64,000 bases of DNA from Bacillota bacterium (GCA_023391635.1 JAEWAQ010000048.1:124001-188000); one strand, 5' to 3'; numbered from the stretch's first letter, positions 24,733 to 33,676 are shown. The notes: generated from the letters alone by a model not told the origin. Numbers and translations are program-made.

Positions 24733-27573
24733 ATGGAGACGGACAAGATCGGGCGGCAACGAGACCGGCGAAGCGGACGCGGATCAGGAGTGAGTCGGCT
24801 ATCGATGCACAAACGGTTCATGATTGTTCTTGCCGCGGGAGCGGTGGTGGCGCTTGCGGTTGCGGCCATGTTCATCTGGCATTATCCGGACGCTCTGTTC
24901 GGCCGCGCCGTGAAGTTTACCAAAGAAGGCGACCTGCTCGTCGTGAGCGGAATCAAGTACGAGATCGCATTCAGCGCGGCGGACGGCGGGATTCGGTACG
25001 TTCGCGGCGAATCGCATGATGGCCGGCGGGAGACGATCTCTCTGGGCAATCGGGCTGGCGCTTTGTGGTGGGCGTTCGCGGACGGCAACTCATCCTCGTC
25101 GTGGAATGGAGCCGGGCAGGCAAACGAGTTTTCCTACCAATGGCATCGCGGCAGCCAATCTCTTGTGCTGCGTTATGGCGGTCCGATGCAAGTGGAGGCG
25201 ACGTTCCTCTTCGGGGCGGAAGGCCGTGTCGAGATGGAAGCGAAGGTGGCTAACCATACGGAGAACGCGCTGGCCTCCTTCCAATTTCCGTATGAATTGA
25301 AGGTGGACGCCGCACAGGTGCAGGACGGCTTGCTGCCCTTGCTGCCAGGAGCCAGGCTCACTGCTGCCTTCTTCCAGGAAAGCAATTCCTACGAAGCACA
25401 ATACCCCGGCACGATGTTCGCATCCTATGCCGCCGTTCGGACCAATAATGGGAACTTGGCGCTTTACGACATTCATGGACCAACGATCGAGACGACGAAG
25501 CTCGGCTTCAAGAACCAGGTCGACGATGCCGGCAAGACTGCTGTGGTGCATGCGTACAACGCAGCGATCCCTCCAGGCGGCGAATGGTCGACGCCCAAGA
25601 TTGTGATGGAGATCGGAGGGGATTATCCGGATTCGATTCGCGGATACGGGAAGCGCAATGGATTCGCGAATATGCCGACATTGGCGGAGAAGTTGGCTGA
25701 CGAGTTGTCGGTTTACGCCGCGCTGCCGTTATACAAAATGGATATTTCCGCGCTTAAGGGCGCCAATTGGCAGCGCTTGAGGACGGATTACGTCGACCGA
25801 ATGAGCTACCCGGGCGTGCTGCACCTGGTCGGATTCCAGCGGGGCGGGCATGACGAGAACTATCCCGATTTTTTGCCGCCCGATCCGGTCTGGGGCACGG
25901 AGTCCGACTTCCAGGCATTCGTACGTGGCGCCCATGAGAAAGGGAACAAGATCGTCCCTTACACGAACTTCTCCTGGTGGGGCGTTCATGCGCCGACGCT
26001 GACACAATTGCCGGACGGCACGACACTGGAGCATATCGCAGCCTTGCGGAAGAGCGGCCTGCCGATCAAGGAGGATTACGGTCAGCACAGCGGGTACGTG
26101 ATGAATCCGGCCCATCCGTTCGTGCGGGAGCGCATCGCGCGGGAACACGACAAGCTGCTGGAGGCTGGTTTTGACGGGGTGTTCGAGGATCAATGGGGCA
26201 TCCGCGATACGCCGGCCATGTACAATGAGACGGCTCCGGACGGCACGCATGCGGCGAATGCTTATTTTCAGGGGGTGCGGGATTATTTCAAGGCATCTTC
26301 GAAAATGAAGCTGTACACCGAGGACGGCATTGACGTGCTGGCAGGCGATGCGGTCGGATTCATGGGCACCAACTATTTGTGGGACGTGCTCGGCTACAGG
26401 AACAATACCGCCGCGTACACGCAGTATTATCCCATGATCGGCATGCTGCTGCGCGACAAAGTCATGCTCTACCAGCACGATCTGGCCGCCGAGACGATGA
26501 CGGACAATCAAGACTTGCTGCGCTGGAACCTCGCGATGGGTTACAATCTGAGCGCCGATCTGTACAATGGCGTGTCCAATCCGTGGGTCGCGGCGACGGG
26601 CGTCTTGCAGCGGGAGGTGCTTGCCGGATACGCGGATGCGCCGGTTGTCGGGTTCAAGCAGGTCGGTCCAGATGCGACACGAACCGATTTTGGCTCCGGG
26701 CATGTCGTGACGGCCAATTGGAACAAAGAGTCGCCCTATGTGCTGGACGAGGCATTCACGCTGTCTCCCGGCGGGTTCGACGTGAAGTCGGAGGACGGGA
26801 GAGTAAGAGCCGGGAACTATACGCGTTACAACGGCTTCGACCTGGATCCGGGCGAACACGATCTGGTGGAGGTTCGCGGGGACGAGGCGATCCGCGTGTA
26901 TCAGCCATTCGGAGCAGATACGACGCTGCAAGTGCGGAAGGGCGACGGATGGAAGCATGCGGTTGCGGCGGCCTATACAGCAGACGGGGTGAAAATTGCG
27001 GACTGGCCGGTAGAGGAAGCGGGGGAAAATGTTCGGTTCGACTATATCGCTCTGGCGGGAGGCAGGAAGGTTGGTTATGTGGAGCTTGCGGCTGCGGATG
27101 AGCCGTCAGCAGTTGCGCCCGGGACATTTCACAAGGTGAAGCAGCTGGCGAACCTCGCGCTTGATCGCGGTGTCCGTTCGACGACGGATACGGCGGAAGC
27201 CTTCGCGGCGGAGAAAGCGGTGGACGGCGATCCGTACACATATTGGGAGAGCATTTCGCGTAAATTTCCGCAGTCGCTGACGGTGGACTTGGGCGCAGAG
27301 GCGCAAGTCGACAAGCTTGTGCTGCGTCTGGTGCCGCAAGAGGCGTGGGAGCGGCGGGAGCAGACGATCGAGGTGCTGGGCGGCACGGACGGCGAGTCAT
27401 TCGTGCCGCTGGTTGCTCCGCAAGCTTACGCGTTCGACCCGGCTGCCGAGAACAAGGTGGAAGTGTTGTTCGAATCCGCTGCGAACGTTCGCTACATCCG
27501 GCTGACCGTCTCCGGGAATACGGCTTGGCCGGCCGCGCAAATTTCCGAGCTTGAGGCGTACGGGGGGGCGTAA
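24733..27573 (+). CDS. DUF6259-type putative glycoside hydrolase with C-terminal F5/8 (discoidin) module
   Basis: 946 residues. Basic N-terminus and one membrane helix (about 29-50) without a clear cleavage site, so possibly membrane-anchored. Then a beta-sandwich region (about 55-320) and a TIM-barrel-like region (about 330-660) with GVLHLVGFQRGGHDENYPDFLPPDP, IVPYTNFSWWG, GFDGVFEDQWG and LYTEDGIDVLAGD; this layout fits the DUF6259 family, and E/D residues in FEDQWG and YTEDG are candidate catalytic acids. Residues about 805-945 form an F5/8 type C carbohydrate-binding fold (NLALDRGV...AEKAVDGDPYTYWES...YIRLTVSG). Downstream of an importer, it probably attacks the same glycan. ATG 24733 has ggaaggag 8 bases upstream. 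Activity is unproven. Confidence 0.78.
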   Translation: METDKIGRQRDRRSGRGSGVSRLSMHKRFMIVLAAGAVVALAVAAMFIWHYPDALFGRAVKFTKEGDLLVVSGIKYEIAFSAADGGIRYVRGESHDGRRETISLGNRAGALWWAFADGNSSSSWNGAGQANEFSYQWHRGSQSLVLRYGGPMQVEATFLFGAEGRVEMEAKVANHTENALASFQFPYELKVDAAQVQDGLLPLLPGARLTAAFFQESNSYEAQYPGTMFASYAAVRTNNGNLALYDIHGPTIETTKLGFKNQVDDAGKTAVVHAYNAAIPPGGEWSTPKIVMEIGGDYPDSIRGYGKRNGFANMPTLAEKLADELSVYAALPLYKMDISALKGANWQRLRTDYVDRMSYPGVLHLVGFQRGGHDENYPDFLPPDPVWGTESDFQAFVRGAHEKGNKIVPYTNFSWWGVHAPTLTQLPDGTTLEHIAALRKSGLPIKEDYGQHSGYVMNPAHPFVRERIAREHDKLLEAGFDGVFEDQWGIRDTPAMYNETAPDGTHAANAYFQGVRDYFKASSKMKLYTEDGIDVLAGDAVGFMGTNYLWDVLGYRNNTAAYTQYYPMIGMLLRDKVMLYQHDLAAETMTDNQDLLRWNLAMGYNLSADLYNGVSNPWVAATGVLQREVLAGYADAPVVGFKQVGPDATRTDFGSGHVVTANWNKESPYVLDEAFTLSPGGFDVKSEDGRVRAGNYTRYNGFDLDPGEHDLVEVRGDEAIRVYQPFGADTTLQVRKGDGWKHAVAAAYTADGVKIADWPVEEAGENVRFDYIALAGGRKVGYVELAAADEPSAVAPGTFHKVKQLANLALDRGVRSTTDTAEAFAAEKAVDGDPYTYWESISRKFPQSLTVDLGAEAQVDKLVLRLVPQEAWERREQTIEVLGGTDGESFVPLVAPQAYAFDPAAENKVEVLFESAANVRYIRLTVSGNTAWPAAQISELEAYGGA

Positions 27574-27603
27574 GATTAACCTGTTCCGGATGAGGAACGG
27601 AGT

Positions 27604-27640
27604 GAGGGGGACCGCCCGCGATTGTTCGGAACGGTCCCTC
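27604..27640. terminator. Hairpin between convergent genes
   Basis: gagggggaccg (27604-27614) pairs with cggtccctc (27632-27640) with a two-base bulge. There is no T-run. Lies between the convergent DUF6259 gene and ABC-2 permease gene, so probably a shared transcript end. Confidence 0.45.
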
Positions 27641-27670
27641 GATTATGCCGTTAAATCTATCTTCGTCCGC

Positions 27671-28495
27671 TTACCCGCCCGCCTTGCGCCGATACAGCCG
27701 GAACGCGAGCGGCATGAAGACGAGCATGACGATGGCCAGTCCCGCGAGCGTCAGCAGCACGTCTCCGAGCGGCGCCGTACCGTGCATCAAGCCGCGCGCC
27801 GCCGACGAGGCGAGGCTGACGGGATTGTACGCGACGATCCGGCCCAGCCATACCGGCATCGTGGACGTGTCCGCGAATACGTTGCTGGTGAACAGGAGCG
27901 GGTACATGACGATGTACGACAGGCTGGAGATCGACTCCATCTTGCGAACGACAATGCCGATACAGGCGAAAATCCAACTGATGCTGAAGGCGTACAGCAC
28001 GACGAGTAGAAACGCCAACACGACACCGCCGATTCCGGCTTCCGGCCGAAAGCCGAGCGCGATGCCGACCGCCAGCGTCGTGACGAGCGCTGCCGCGAAA
28101 GTCGCGATGTTGACGAGCATCGAGCCGATGATGGCCGCGGGCTGCCAGAACGGCAGTGTCCGGAACCGGTTGAACACGCCCCGGTCCATGTCGGTCTTGA
28201 TCGCAATCCCGATATAGACCGTCATGCTCGTCACCGTGTACACCAGCATGCCGGGAAGCAGGAACTGCAAGTAATTGCCGGTGGATCCGGCGATCGCCCC
28301 GCCGAACAAGTACGTGAAGATGAGCAGGAAAACGATCGGGAAAACGGCGACGTCGATGGCGACGTACGGAATTTGCGACAGCGTGCGGCGCATCGACCGC
28401 CAGGTGAATGTCGATACGGCGTAGAGCAGGTGCGGCCGCTTCGGCCGAACGGTCGTCTCCAGCGCTTGCAACAAGCGGGTTGTCTCGATAGTCAT
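27671..28495 (-). CDS. ABC-2 type exporter permease (DrrB-like)
   Basis: 274 residues with six predicted helices; the YVAIDVAVFPIVFLLIFTYLFGGAIAGS start and the NVFADTSTMPVWLGRIVAYNPVSLASSAARGL segment are typical of the DrrB/NodJ group of ABC-2 permeases, which export drugs, antibiotics or lipids. Its ATG at 28495 overlaps the stop of the ATPase gene (ATGA), so the pair is translationally coupled. The frame's earlier start at 28504 is unlikely. Substrate unknown. Confidence 0.9.
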   Translation of the reverse strand: MTIETTRLLQALETTVRPKRPHLLYAVSTFTWRSMRRTLSQIPYVAIDVAVFPIVFLLIFTYLFGGAIAGSTGNYLQFLLPGMLVYTVTSMTVYIGIAIKTDMDRGVFNRFRTLPFWQPAAIIGSMLVNIATFAAALVTTLAVGIALGFRPEAGIGGVVLAFLLVVLYAFSISWIFACIGIVVRKMESISSLSYIVMYPLLFTSNVFADTSTMPVWLGRIVAYNPVSLASSAARGLMHGTAPLGDVLLTLAGLAIVMLVFMPLAFRLYRRKAGG

Positions 28496-29463
28496 GAGGC
28501 GCACTCCTCCTTCTCTGCCGTAGGCGTTCTCCCGGTTAGGGCGAGGAATACTTCGTCCAAGCTCGGCTGGCCGAGGGAGAATTGCACGGTCTCCATGCCG
28601 GCGCTTGCCAACGCTTGCAGGACGACTGCCGCTTGCGGCTGGCCGGCGACTTGCGCGGACAGCGTCGCCGGGTCGGCATGCAGCCGCACTTCCGCCTGCA
28701 AGACTTCGCGAAGCAGCCGCTCCGCCTGCGGCCTCTGCTCCGGCGCAGCCAGCCTGACATGGAGAGTGCCCGATCCGACCGAAGCTTTGAGCTCGCCTGC
28801 TGTCCCTTCCGCAATGACCGCGCCGCCGTCGATGACGGCGATGCGATCGGCGAGTTGATCGGCTTCCTCCAAATATTGCGTCGTGAGCAGGATCGTCGTT
28901 CCCCGCATTCGCAGCGCCCGGATAATGTCCCAGACGGCGTTGCGGCTGCGGGGATCGAGGCCCGTCGTCGGCTCGTCTAGGAAGAGCAAGTCCGGCACGA
29001 CGAGCATCGCCGCCGCAATATCTAGCCTTCTCCGCATGCCGCCCGAGTATTTGCCCGCCGGCCTGCTCGCCGCCTCCGCCAATTCGAACGCGATAAGCAG
29101 CTCGTCGGCCCGTGCACGTGCGTCTTGTCGACCAAAGCCTGCCAGCCTTCCGAACAGCATCAGGTTATCCCGTCCGCTCAGTTCTTCGTCGACGGCAGCG
29201 AATTGACCGGCCAATCCGATCCTCGCACGCACTTCGTCCGCATCTCGCACGACGTCCAGTCCGAACACATGCGCGCTGCCCCGGTCCGGCCGCAGCAGCG
29301 TGGACAAGATGCCGACGAGCGTCGTCTTGCCCGCCCCGTTCGGGCCGAGCACGGCCTGCACGGTTCCTCGCGCGACAGACAGATCGATGCCGCGAAGCAC
29401 CTCCAGGCTGCCGAACGATTTGCACAGCTTCCGCACTTCGATTGCCCATTCCATTCCGCTCAT
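28492..29463 (-). CDS. ABC exporter ATP-binding protein (DrrA-like)
   Basis: 323-residue ATPase. Walker A LGPNGAGKTT, signature YSGGMRRRLDIAAAM, Walker B LLFLDEPTTGLDP, and a C-terminal extension of about 90 residues as in DrrA. Energises the permease encoded next. Start at 29463 follows a gggaggaaac ribosome binding site; ATG 29454 (MEWAIEVRKL) is an alternative. The open frame reaches 29610 but the extra residues are not family-like. Divergent from a MerR-family regulator gene, which is a likely controller. Confidence 0.92.
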   Translation of the reverse strand: MSGMEWAIEVRKLCKSFGSLEVLRGIDLSVARGTVQAVLGPNGAGKTTLVGILSTLLRPDRGSAHVFGLDVVRDADEVRARIGLAGQFAAVDEELSGRDNLMLFGRLAGFGRQDARARADELLIAFELAEAASRPAGKYSGGMRRRLDIAAAMLVVPDLLFLDEPTTGLDPRSRNAVWDIIRALRMRGTTILLTTQYLEEADQLADRIAVIDGGAVIAEGTAGELKASVGSGTLHVRLAAPEQRPQAERLLREVLQAEVRLHADPATLSAQVAGQPQAAVVLQALASAGMETVQFSLGQPSLDEVFLALTGRTPTAEKEECAS

Positions 29464-29635
29464 GTTTCCTCCCTGATCCAGGCTATGCCGGCAGGAAACC
29501 GCCGCCGGATTCGCCCTTTCATTTCCAATCCATAACCATCTTACAACAATCATGCAAGTGCTAAGGTTTGGATAGAGATTGTGCAGTATCCTTGCGGTGA
29601 TTCGCTCCAAGTCTCCACACGAACTTCAAGGTTTC

Positions 29636-29665
29636 TTGTGAAGGTATGCATGCGGGAGATACAAT
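29636..29665 (+). promoter_or_regulatory. Promoter of the MerR-type regulator gene
   Basis: TTGTGA (29636-29641), 18-base spacer, TACAAT (29660-29665). An imperfect palindrome acttca/tgaagg surrounds the -35 region, a possible operator. The implied transcript start near 29672 excludes coding starts at 29581 and 29668. Confidence 0.45.
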
Positions 29666-29703
29666 GGATGAAAGTCGTTTGCGCCCGGAAAGGAGGGTAT
29701 TGT

Positions 29704-30429
29704 ATGTGTGCAAGAGTAAGAACGATCAAAATCAAACCTGCGGACATTGCCAAACAGCTGGGCATCAGCACGAGCGCTTTGCGCCATTACGAGGATTGGG
29801 GAATCGTGCCGAAGGTGGAGCGAGGGGAGAACGGGTATCGGCGCTATTCGGAGCAGCACGTCGCCTATTTCCAATGCATTCGCGCGATGAGCCCCGGATT
29901 CGGCATGGATACGACCAAGGCCGTCATGCGCAAGTTGGTCGCCGGCGAGGTGAACGATGCGTTATGGCTCGTCAGCGCCGCGCAGGCTTCCCTGCACAGC
30001 CGCAAACAGAAGGCGGACAAGACGATTCAGGTGCTCGACACGGACGCGCTTGAACCCGTAGATCGGCTGGGGCGTCCGCAGCGAATGACGATCGGAGAAG
30101 TGTCGGCGGAGACGTCGATTCCCGCATCGGCTATTCGTCATTGGGAGAAGATGGGACTCATTGAGCTGGAACGCGATCCGGACAATGGCTACCGGTATTT
30201 CGGCCCCGCGCAAATGCGCCGCATTATGATCATCGGTACGCTGCGTTCGACCGTCTGGTCGCTGGAGATCATCCGCGAAGTGATTCGCGAATTGGACAAC
30301 CATAACGTCGAGCAAGCGAGGCGCATCGCGCGGGAAGCGCTGCGTTATCTGAGCGAATTGAATCGCTATCAGATGCGCGGTATTCATGTATTGCATCGTT
30401 TGATCGAATTGACGAGCCAACAAACTTGA
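29704..30429 (+). CDS. MerR-family regulator with two tandem HTH domains
   Basis: 241 residues. Residues about 10-80 form one MerR winged-helix domain (IKPADIAKQLGISTSALRHYEDWGIVP...GYRRYSEQHVAYFQCI), and about 123-195 form a second complete one (MTIGEVSAETSIPASAIRHWEKMGLIELERDPDNGYRYFGPAQMRRIMII), followed by a helical tail ending in LHRLIELTSQQT. No metal-binding cysteines or recognisable effector domain. ATG 29704 has aggaggg 6 bases upstream. Divergent from the DrrAB-like exporter, it may regulate drug or signal efflux. Two HTH units in one chain could bind DNA as a monomer or bridge two sites. Confidence 0.88.
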   Translation: MCARVRTIKIKPADIAKQLGISTSALRHYEDWGIVPKVERGENGYRRYSEQHVAYFQCIRAMSPGFGMDTTKAVMRKLVAGEVNDALWLVSAAQASLHSRKQKADKTIQVLDTDALEPVDRLGRPQRMTIGEVSAETSIPASAIRHWEKMGLIELERDPDNGYRYFGPAQMRRIMIIGTLRSTVWSLEIIREVIRELDNHNVEQARRIAREALRYLSELNRYQMRGIHVLHRLIELTSQQT

Positions 30430-30444
30430 TTTGTTACAAAATTG

Positions 30445-30473
30445 TTGATTTAATTCGGACTGAGCCGTACAAT
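30445..30473 (+). promoter_or_regulatory. Promoter of the ArsR-type regulator gene
   Basis: TTGATT (30445-30450), 17-base spacer, TACAAT (30468-30473). The -35 region lies inside AAATTGTTGATTT (30439-30451), which recurs with one change at the GH2 promoter. Confidence 0.55.
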
Positions 30474-30514
30474 ACCCGTATATGTCAAGAATCAAACGGA
30501 GGATACGCACGAAT

Positions 30515-31477
30515 ATGCGGGAGACGGTAAATCATGCTGGCAGCGGGGCATTCCTGGAGCTCGATCTGCAGGAACCGCAGCGGCTGCTGGCGGTGGCGCA
30601 CGCCTTGTCGGTGCAGGCGCGATTGGATATGATCCGGCTGCTTGGCGAGCGGAACAGGAACGTAGTTGAACTCGCGGAATCGCTCGGCTTGCCTGTCTCG
30701 ACGGCGGCCAATCATGTCAAAGTGCTCGAAGCGGCCGGTTTGATCCATACGGAACTGCTGCCGGCGACGCGAGGCGCGATGAAAGTGTGCAGCTTCGTCG
30801 GCCGCGATTTGTACGTGAAATTGAATGCAAGCCGGTTGGAGACTGGCGGCGAATTGCAAATTTACCATGCGGAGATGCCCATTGGCCATTATACGGACTG
30901 CGAGGTATACCCGACTTGCGGGATGGCGAGCGCGGAAGGCATGCTGGTGCGGGAGGACGAGCCGGCCAGCTTCTACTATCCGAAGCGCATCGGTGCGCAA
31001 CTGATCTGGCTGGGCCGCGGCTTCGTGGAATACTTGCTGCCGCTCGAAATCCCCCCGCAGGCACGGGTCGAGTCGATGGCGTTATCGGTGGAGATGTGTT
31101 CGGAGACGTCGAACTTCGACAATGACTGGCCGTCCGACATTACGGTCTGGGTCAACGATGTGGAGATCGGCACGTGGACGAGCCCCGGCGACTTCGGCGA
31201 CCGTCGCGGCAAGCTGAATCCCGCCTGGTGGCGGGACGGATCGACCCAGTACGGGGTGCTGACGGAGTGGCAGTCGGACCGGCAGCGGACGACGATGAAC
31301 GGGCAGCCGATATCATCCGTGACGATCGGCGATCTGGCGATGGAAGGCCGCCCGAGCGTGCGCATTCGGATCGGGGTGAAGAGCGATGCGGCGAATCAGG
31401 GCGGCGTGAACTTATTCGGCCGCGGGTTCGGCGATCACGAGCAGGATCTGGTGATGGAAGTCCGGTATGTCGTGTAA
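30515..31477 (+). CDS. ArsR-type transcriptional regulator with large C-terminal domain
   Basis: About 320 residues. The N-terminal winged helix (about 15-95: LLAVAHALSVQARLDMIRLLGERNRNVVELAESLGLPVSTAANHVKVLEAAGLI) is ArsR/DeoR-like. The rest (about 120-320) is a beta-rich region with acidic, Trp-rich segments (YHAEMPIGHYTDCEVYPTCGMAS, NDWPSDITVWVNDVEIGTW), probably a ligand sensor; no ArsR metal site is visible. Such architecture is common beside glycosidase genes in Paenibacillus, and a GH2 gene follows after a terminator. A ggagg lies 12 bases before ATG 30515; the frame's ATG 30482 has no ribosome binding site and sits at the expected transcript start. Confidence 0.85.
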   Translation: MRETVNHAGSGAFLELDLQEPQRLLAVAHALSVQARLDMIRLLGERNRNVVELAESLGLPVSTAANHVKVLEAAGLIHTELLPATRGAMKVCSFVGRDLYVKLNASRLETGGELQIYHAEMPIGHYTDCEVYPTCGMASAEGMLVREDEPASFYYPKRIGAQLIWLGRGFVEYLLPLEIPPQARVESMALSVEMCSETSNFDNDWPSDITVWVNDVEIGTWTSPGDFGDRRGKLNPAWWRDGSTQYGVLTEWQSDRQRTTMNGQPISSVTIGDLAMEGRPSVRIRIGVKSDAANQGGVNLFGRGFGDHEQDLVMEVRYVV

Positions 31478-31513
31478 CGCGCAAATTGCGGTCGTAGCGG
31501 ATTCATCCGAGCG

Positions 31514-31567
31514 AATAAGAGTATTTAGTACATCAATTGTGTACATAAAGACTCTTATTTTGTTTTT
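31514..31567 (+). terminator. Terminator after the ArsR-type regulator gene
   Basis: aataagagt (31514-31522) and actcttatt (31551-31559) are perfect complements, with an inner agtac/gtac pairing, followed by a T-rich tail (ttttgttttt). Confidence 0.7.
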
Positions 31568-31593
31568 ATATACAACAAAATTGAAATAAATTG

Positions 31594-31622
31594 TTGACTT
31601 GGCCATGGAATCCCCGTATATT
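31594..31622 (+). promoter_or_regulatory. Promoter of the GH2 gene with putative regulator site
   Basis: TTGACT (31594-31599), 17-base spacer, TATATT (31617-31622). AAATTGTTGACTT (31588-31600) covers the -35 box and matches 12 of 13 bases at the upstream regulator's own promoter. Confidence 0.65.
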
Positions 31623-31669
31623 GAGGTTGTTCATACAATTATCATGTAACAAAAGGAGCGTTTCACACG

Positions 31670-33445
31670 ATGACGACGATTTCCAGTTACAGACCCGACT
31701 ATCCGAGACCGCAATACGTACGTGAGCATTGGACGAACCTGAACGGCGAATGGGATTTCCGCTTTGACGACGAAAATCAGGGGGAACAGCTGGGCTGGAC
31801 GCAGGCCTTTGAACCGGAACACAAGATCCAAGTGCCGTTCGCGTATGAAACGCAGGCGAGCGGCATCGGCATTGCAGAGCATCATCCGAACGTTTGGTAT
31901 CGGCGCAACATTGCGATTCCGGCACAGCAGCTGGGCAAGCGGGCCATTTTGCATTTTCAAGCAGTCGATTATTTAGCCAAAGTATGGGTGAATGGACGTT
32001 ATGTCGGCAGCCACGAGGGCGGCTATTCGGCGTTTTCCTACGATATTACCGAGTTCCTTCTGAGCGAAGGGGATAACGTGCTGATCGTCAAGGCGGAGGA
32101 CAGCATCGACTGCACCCAGCCGCGCGGCAAGCAGCGGTGGCGCAAAGACAACTTTGGCTGCTGGTACGTTCAGACGACAGGGATCTGGCAGTCTGTGTGG
32201 ATGGAGTTCGTCAGCGACCGGCATGTGGGATCGGTGAAGATCACGCCCGAATACGATGCGAACGCCGTGCGTTTCGATTATCGCGTGAATGGACTGGTAG
32301 CTGGTGTCGGCTACGGCGAGTCGCTTCGCTTGAGCGCCCGCATCACGATGGATGGGGAATTGATCAAAGCCACCAGCCTGTCGGTCGATCGGGCTGCGTT
32401 GTCGGCTACGGTCGAATTGATCAGCGAGAAGTGCGAATGGCGCGTTCAGACTTGGCATCCAAGAAGGCCGAAGCTGTACGAGGTGGAGTTTATCCTGAGC
32501 GATGGGGATACCGAGCTGGACCGGGTGCAATCTTACTTCGGCATGCGCAAGGTATCGATTGAGAAGGGTCATGTATTGCTGAACAACGAGCCGATCTACC
32601 AACGCCTCATTCTGGACCAGGGCTATTGGCAGGACAGCCACCTGACGCCGCCTTCCGAGGAAGCGATCATCGAGGATATCGACAAGATCATGGCAATGGG
32701 CTACAACGGCGTGCGCAAGCATCAGAAGATCGAAGACGCCCGCTTCTTGTACTGGTGCGATGTGAAGGGCTTGCTAGTCTGGTCGGAGATGGCGGCAACC
32801 TATGAATACAATGATCTGGCTGTGGAACGATTTACGAAGGAATGGCTTGATATCGTGCAGCAGCATTACAATCATCCGTGTATCGTCACCTGGGTGCCGT
32901 TCAACGAATCGTGGGGCGTCGCGAACATTTTCACCGACCGCAAGCAGCAGCAGTTTACGGAAGCGATCTATCATTTGACCAAAGCGATCGACCCGTACCG
33001 ACCGGTCGTCGTGAACGACGGCTGGGAGCATACGATTTCCGATATCATTACGCTGCACGATTACGAGGAGTCCGGGGACAAGTTCCTGAAGCGGTATGCG
33101 AACAACAAGGATGCGATTACGACGAACGAGATTTCGCATATGAATGCGAAGTATGCGATGGCACAAGGCTATGCGTATCGTGGGCAGCCAATCATTCTCA
33201 GTGAATTCGGCGGCATCGCCTTCAAGTCTGAATCGGGCTGGGGATACGGCAATCAGGTCGATTCGGAGGAATCGTTCCTGGCGCGGTTCCGCAGCATCAC
33301 GCAGGCGATCAAAGATATCGATTATATTTGCGGCTTCTGCTATACACAGGTGACCGACGTTCAGCAAGAGGTGAATGGCTTGCTGTACGAAGACCGGACG
33401 CCGAAGATCGCGATGGAGAAGATCCGGGCGATTAATCTGGCCTAA
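31670..33445 (+). CDS. Glycoside hydrolase family 2 enzyme
   Basis: 591 residues, cytoplasmic (no signal peptide). GH2 order: N-terminal sugar-binding jelly-roll (about 10-185, with NGEWDFRFD, VWYRRNIAIP, VWVNGRYVGSHEGGYSAFSYDIT), immunoglobulin-like domain (about 190-295), TIM barrel (about 300-590). Acid/base Glu413 lies in VPFNESWG and the nucleophile Glu512 in ILSEFGG, both as in beta-galactosidases, mannosidases and glucuronidases of the family, so it should be an active retaining exo-glycosidase. The exact sugar cannot be read. Preceded by its own promoter and a gene for a likely regulator; followed by importer and two-component genes. Ribosome binding site aaaggagcg. Confidence 0.93.
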   Translation: MTTISSYRPDYPRPQYVREHWTNLNGEWDFRFDDENQGEQLGWTQAFEPEHKIQVPFAYETQASGIGIAEHHPNVWYRRNIAIPAQQLGKRAILHFQAVDYLAKVWVNGRYVGSHEGGYSAFSYDITEFLLSEGDNVLIVKAEDSIDCTQPRGKQRWRKDNFGCWYVQTTGIWQSVWMEFVSDRHVGSVKITPEYDANAVRFDYRVNGLVAGVGYGESLRLSARITMDGELIKATSLSVDRAALSATVELISEKCEWRVQTWHPRRPKLYEVEFILSDGDTELDRVQSYFGMRKVSIEKGHVLLNNEPIYQRLILDQGYWQDSHLTPPSEEAIIEDIDKIMAMGYNGVRKHQKIEDARFLYWCDVKGLLVWSEMAATYEYNDLAVERFTKEWLDIVQQHYNHPCIVTWVPFNESWGVANIFTDRKQQQFTEAIYHLTKAIDPYRPVVVNDGWEHTISDIITLHDYEESGDKFLKRYANNKDAITTNEISHMNAKYAMAQGYAYRGQPIILSEFGGIAFKSESGWGYGNQVDSEESFLARFRSITQAIKDIDYICGFCYTQVTDVQQEVNGLLYEDRTPKIAMEKIRAINLA

Positions 33446-33587
33446 CATAAGCTAGCGGGGATACTTTTCAACTCGGTCAGTACTTCGCACGGGCGGCAAG
33501 AATGACTCCAAAGAACATACACCGGAACTGCTGTCAACATCACGGCGGATCCGGTGTCTTTTATTTCTCGATACGCTCAGCACCAAC

Positions 33588-33617
33588 ATCGCAATATTAC
33601 TATGTGAATCGCAATAT
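33588..33617 (+). promoter_or_regulatory. Direct repeat, candidate AraC-type (YesN) operator
   Basis: ATCGCAATAT occurs at 33588-33597 and again at 33608-33617, 20 bases start to start (two helical turns), ending 7 bases before a -35 box. This geometry is usual for AraC-family activators. Confidence 0.5.
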
Positions 33618-33624
33618 CCCCTAC

Positions 33625-33653
33625 TTGCCTTGGCGGAAGAGGAGATTTACAAT
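33625..33653 (+). promoter_or_regulatory. Promoter of the first Lpl-type binding lipoprotein
   Basis: TTGCCT (33625-33630), 17-base spacer, TACAAT (33648-33653), 24 bases before the TTG start codon. Confidence 0.55.
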
Positions 33654-33676
33654 TACAAGGATAAGGAGGGATTCCT

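Noticed and set aside
24733..27573. Assignment of the DUF6259 protein to a named glycosidase family
   Set aside because: Barrel-like motifs are visible but no diagnostic catalytic pair of a known family could be read.
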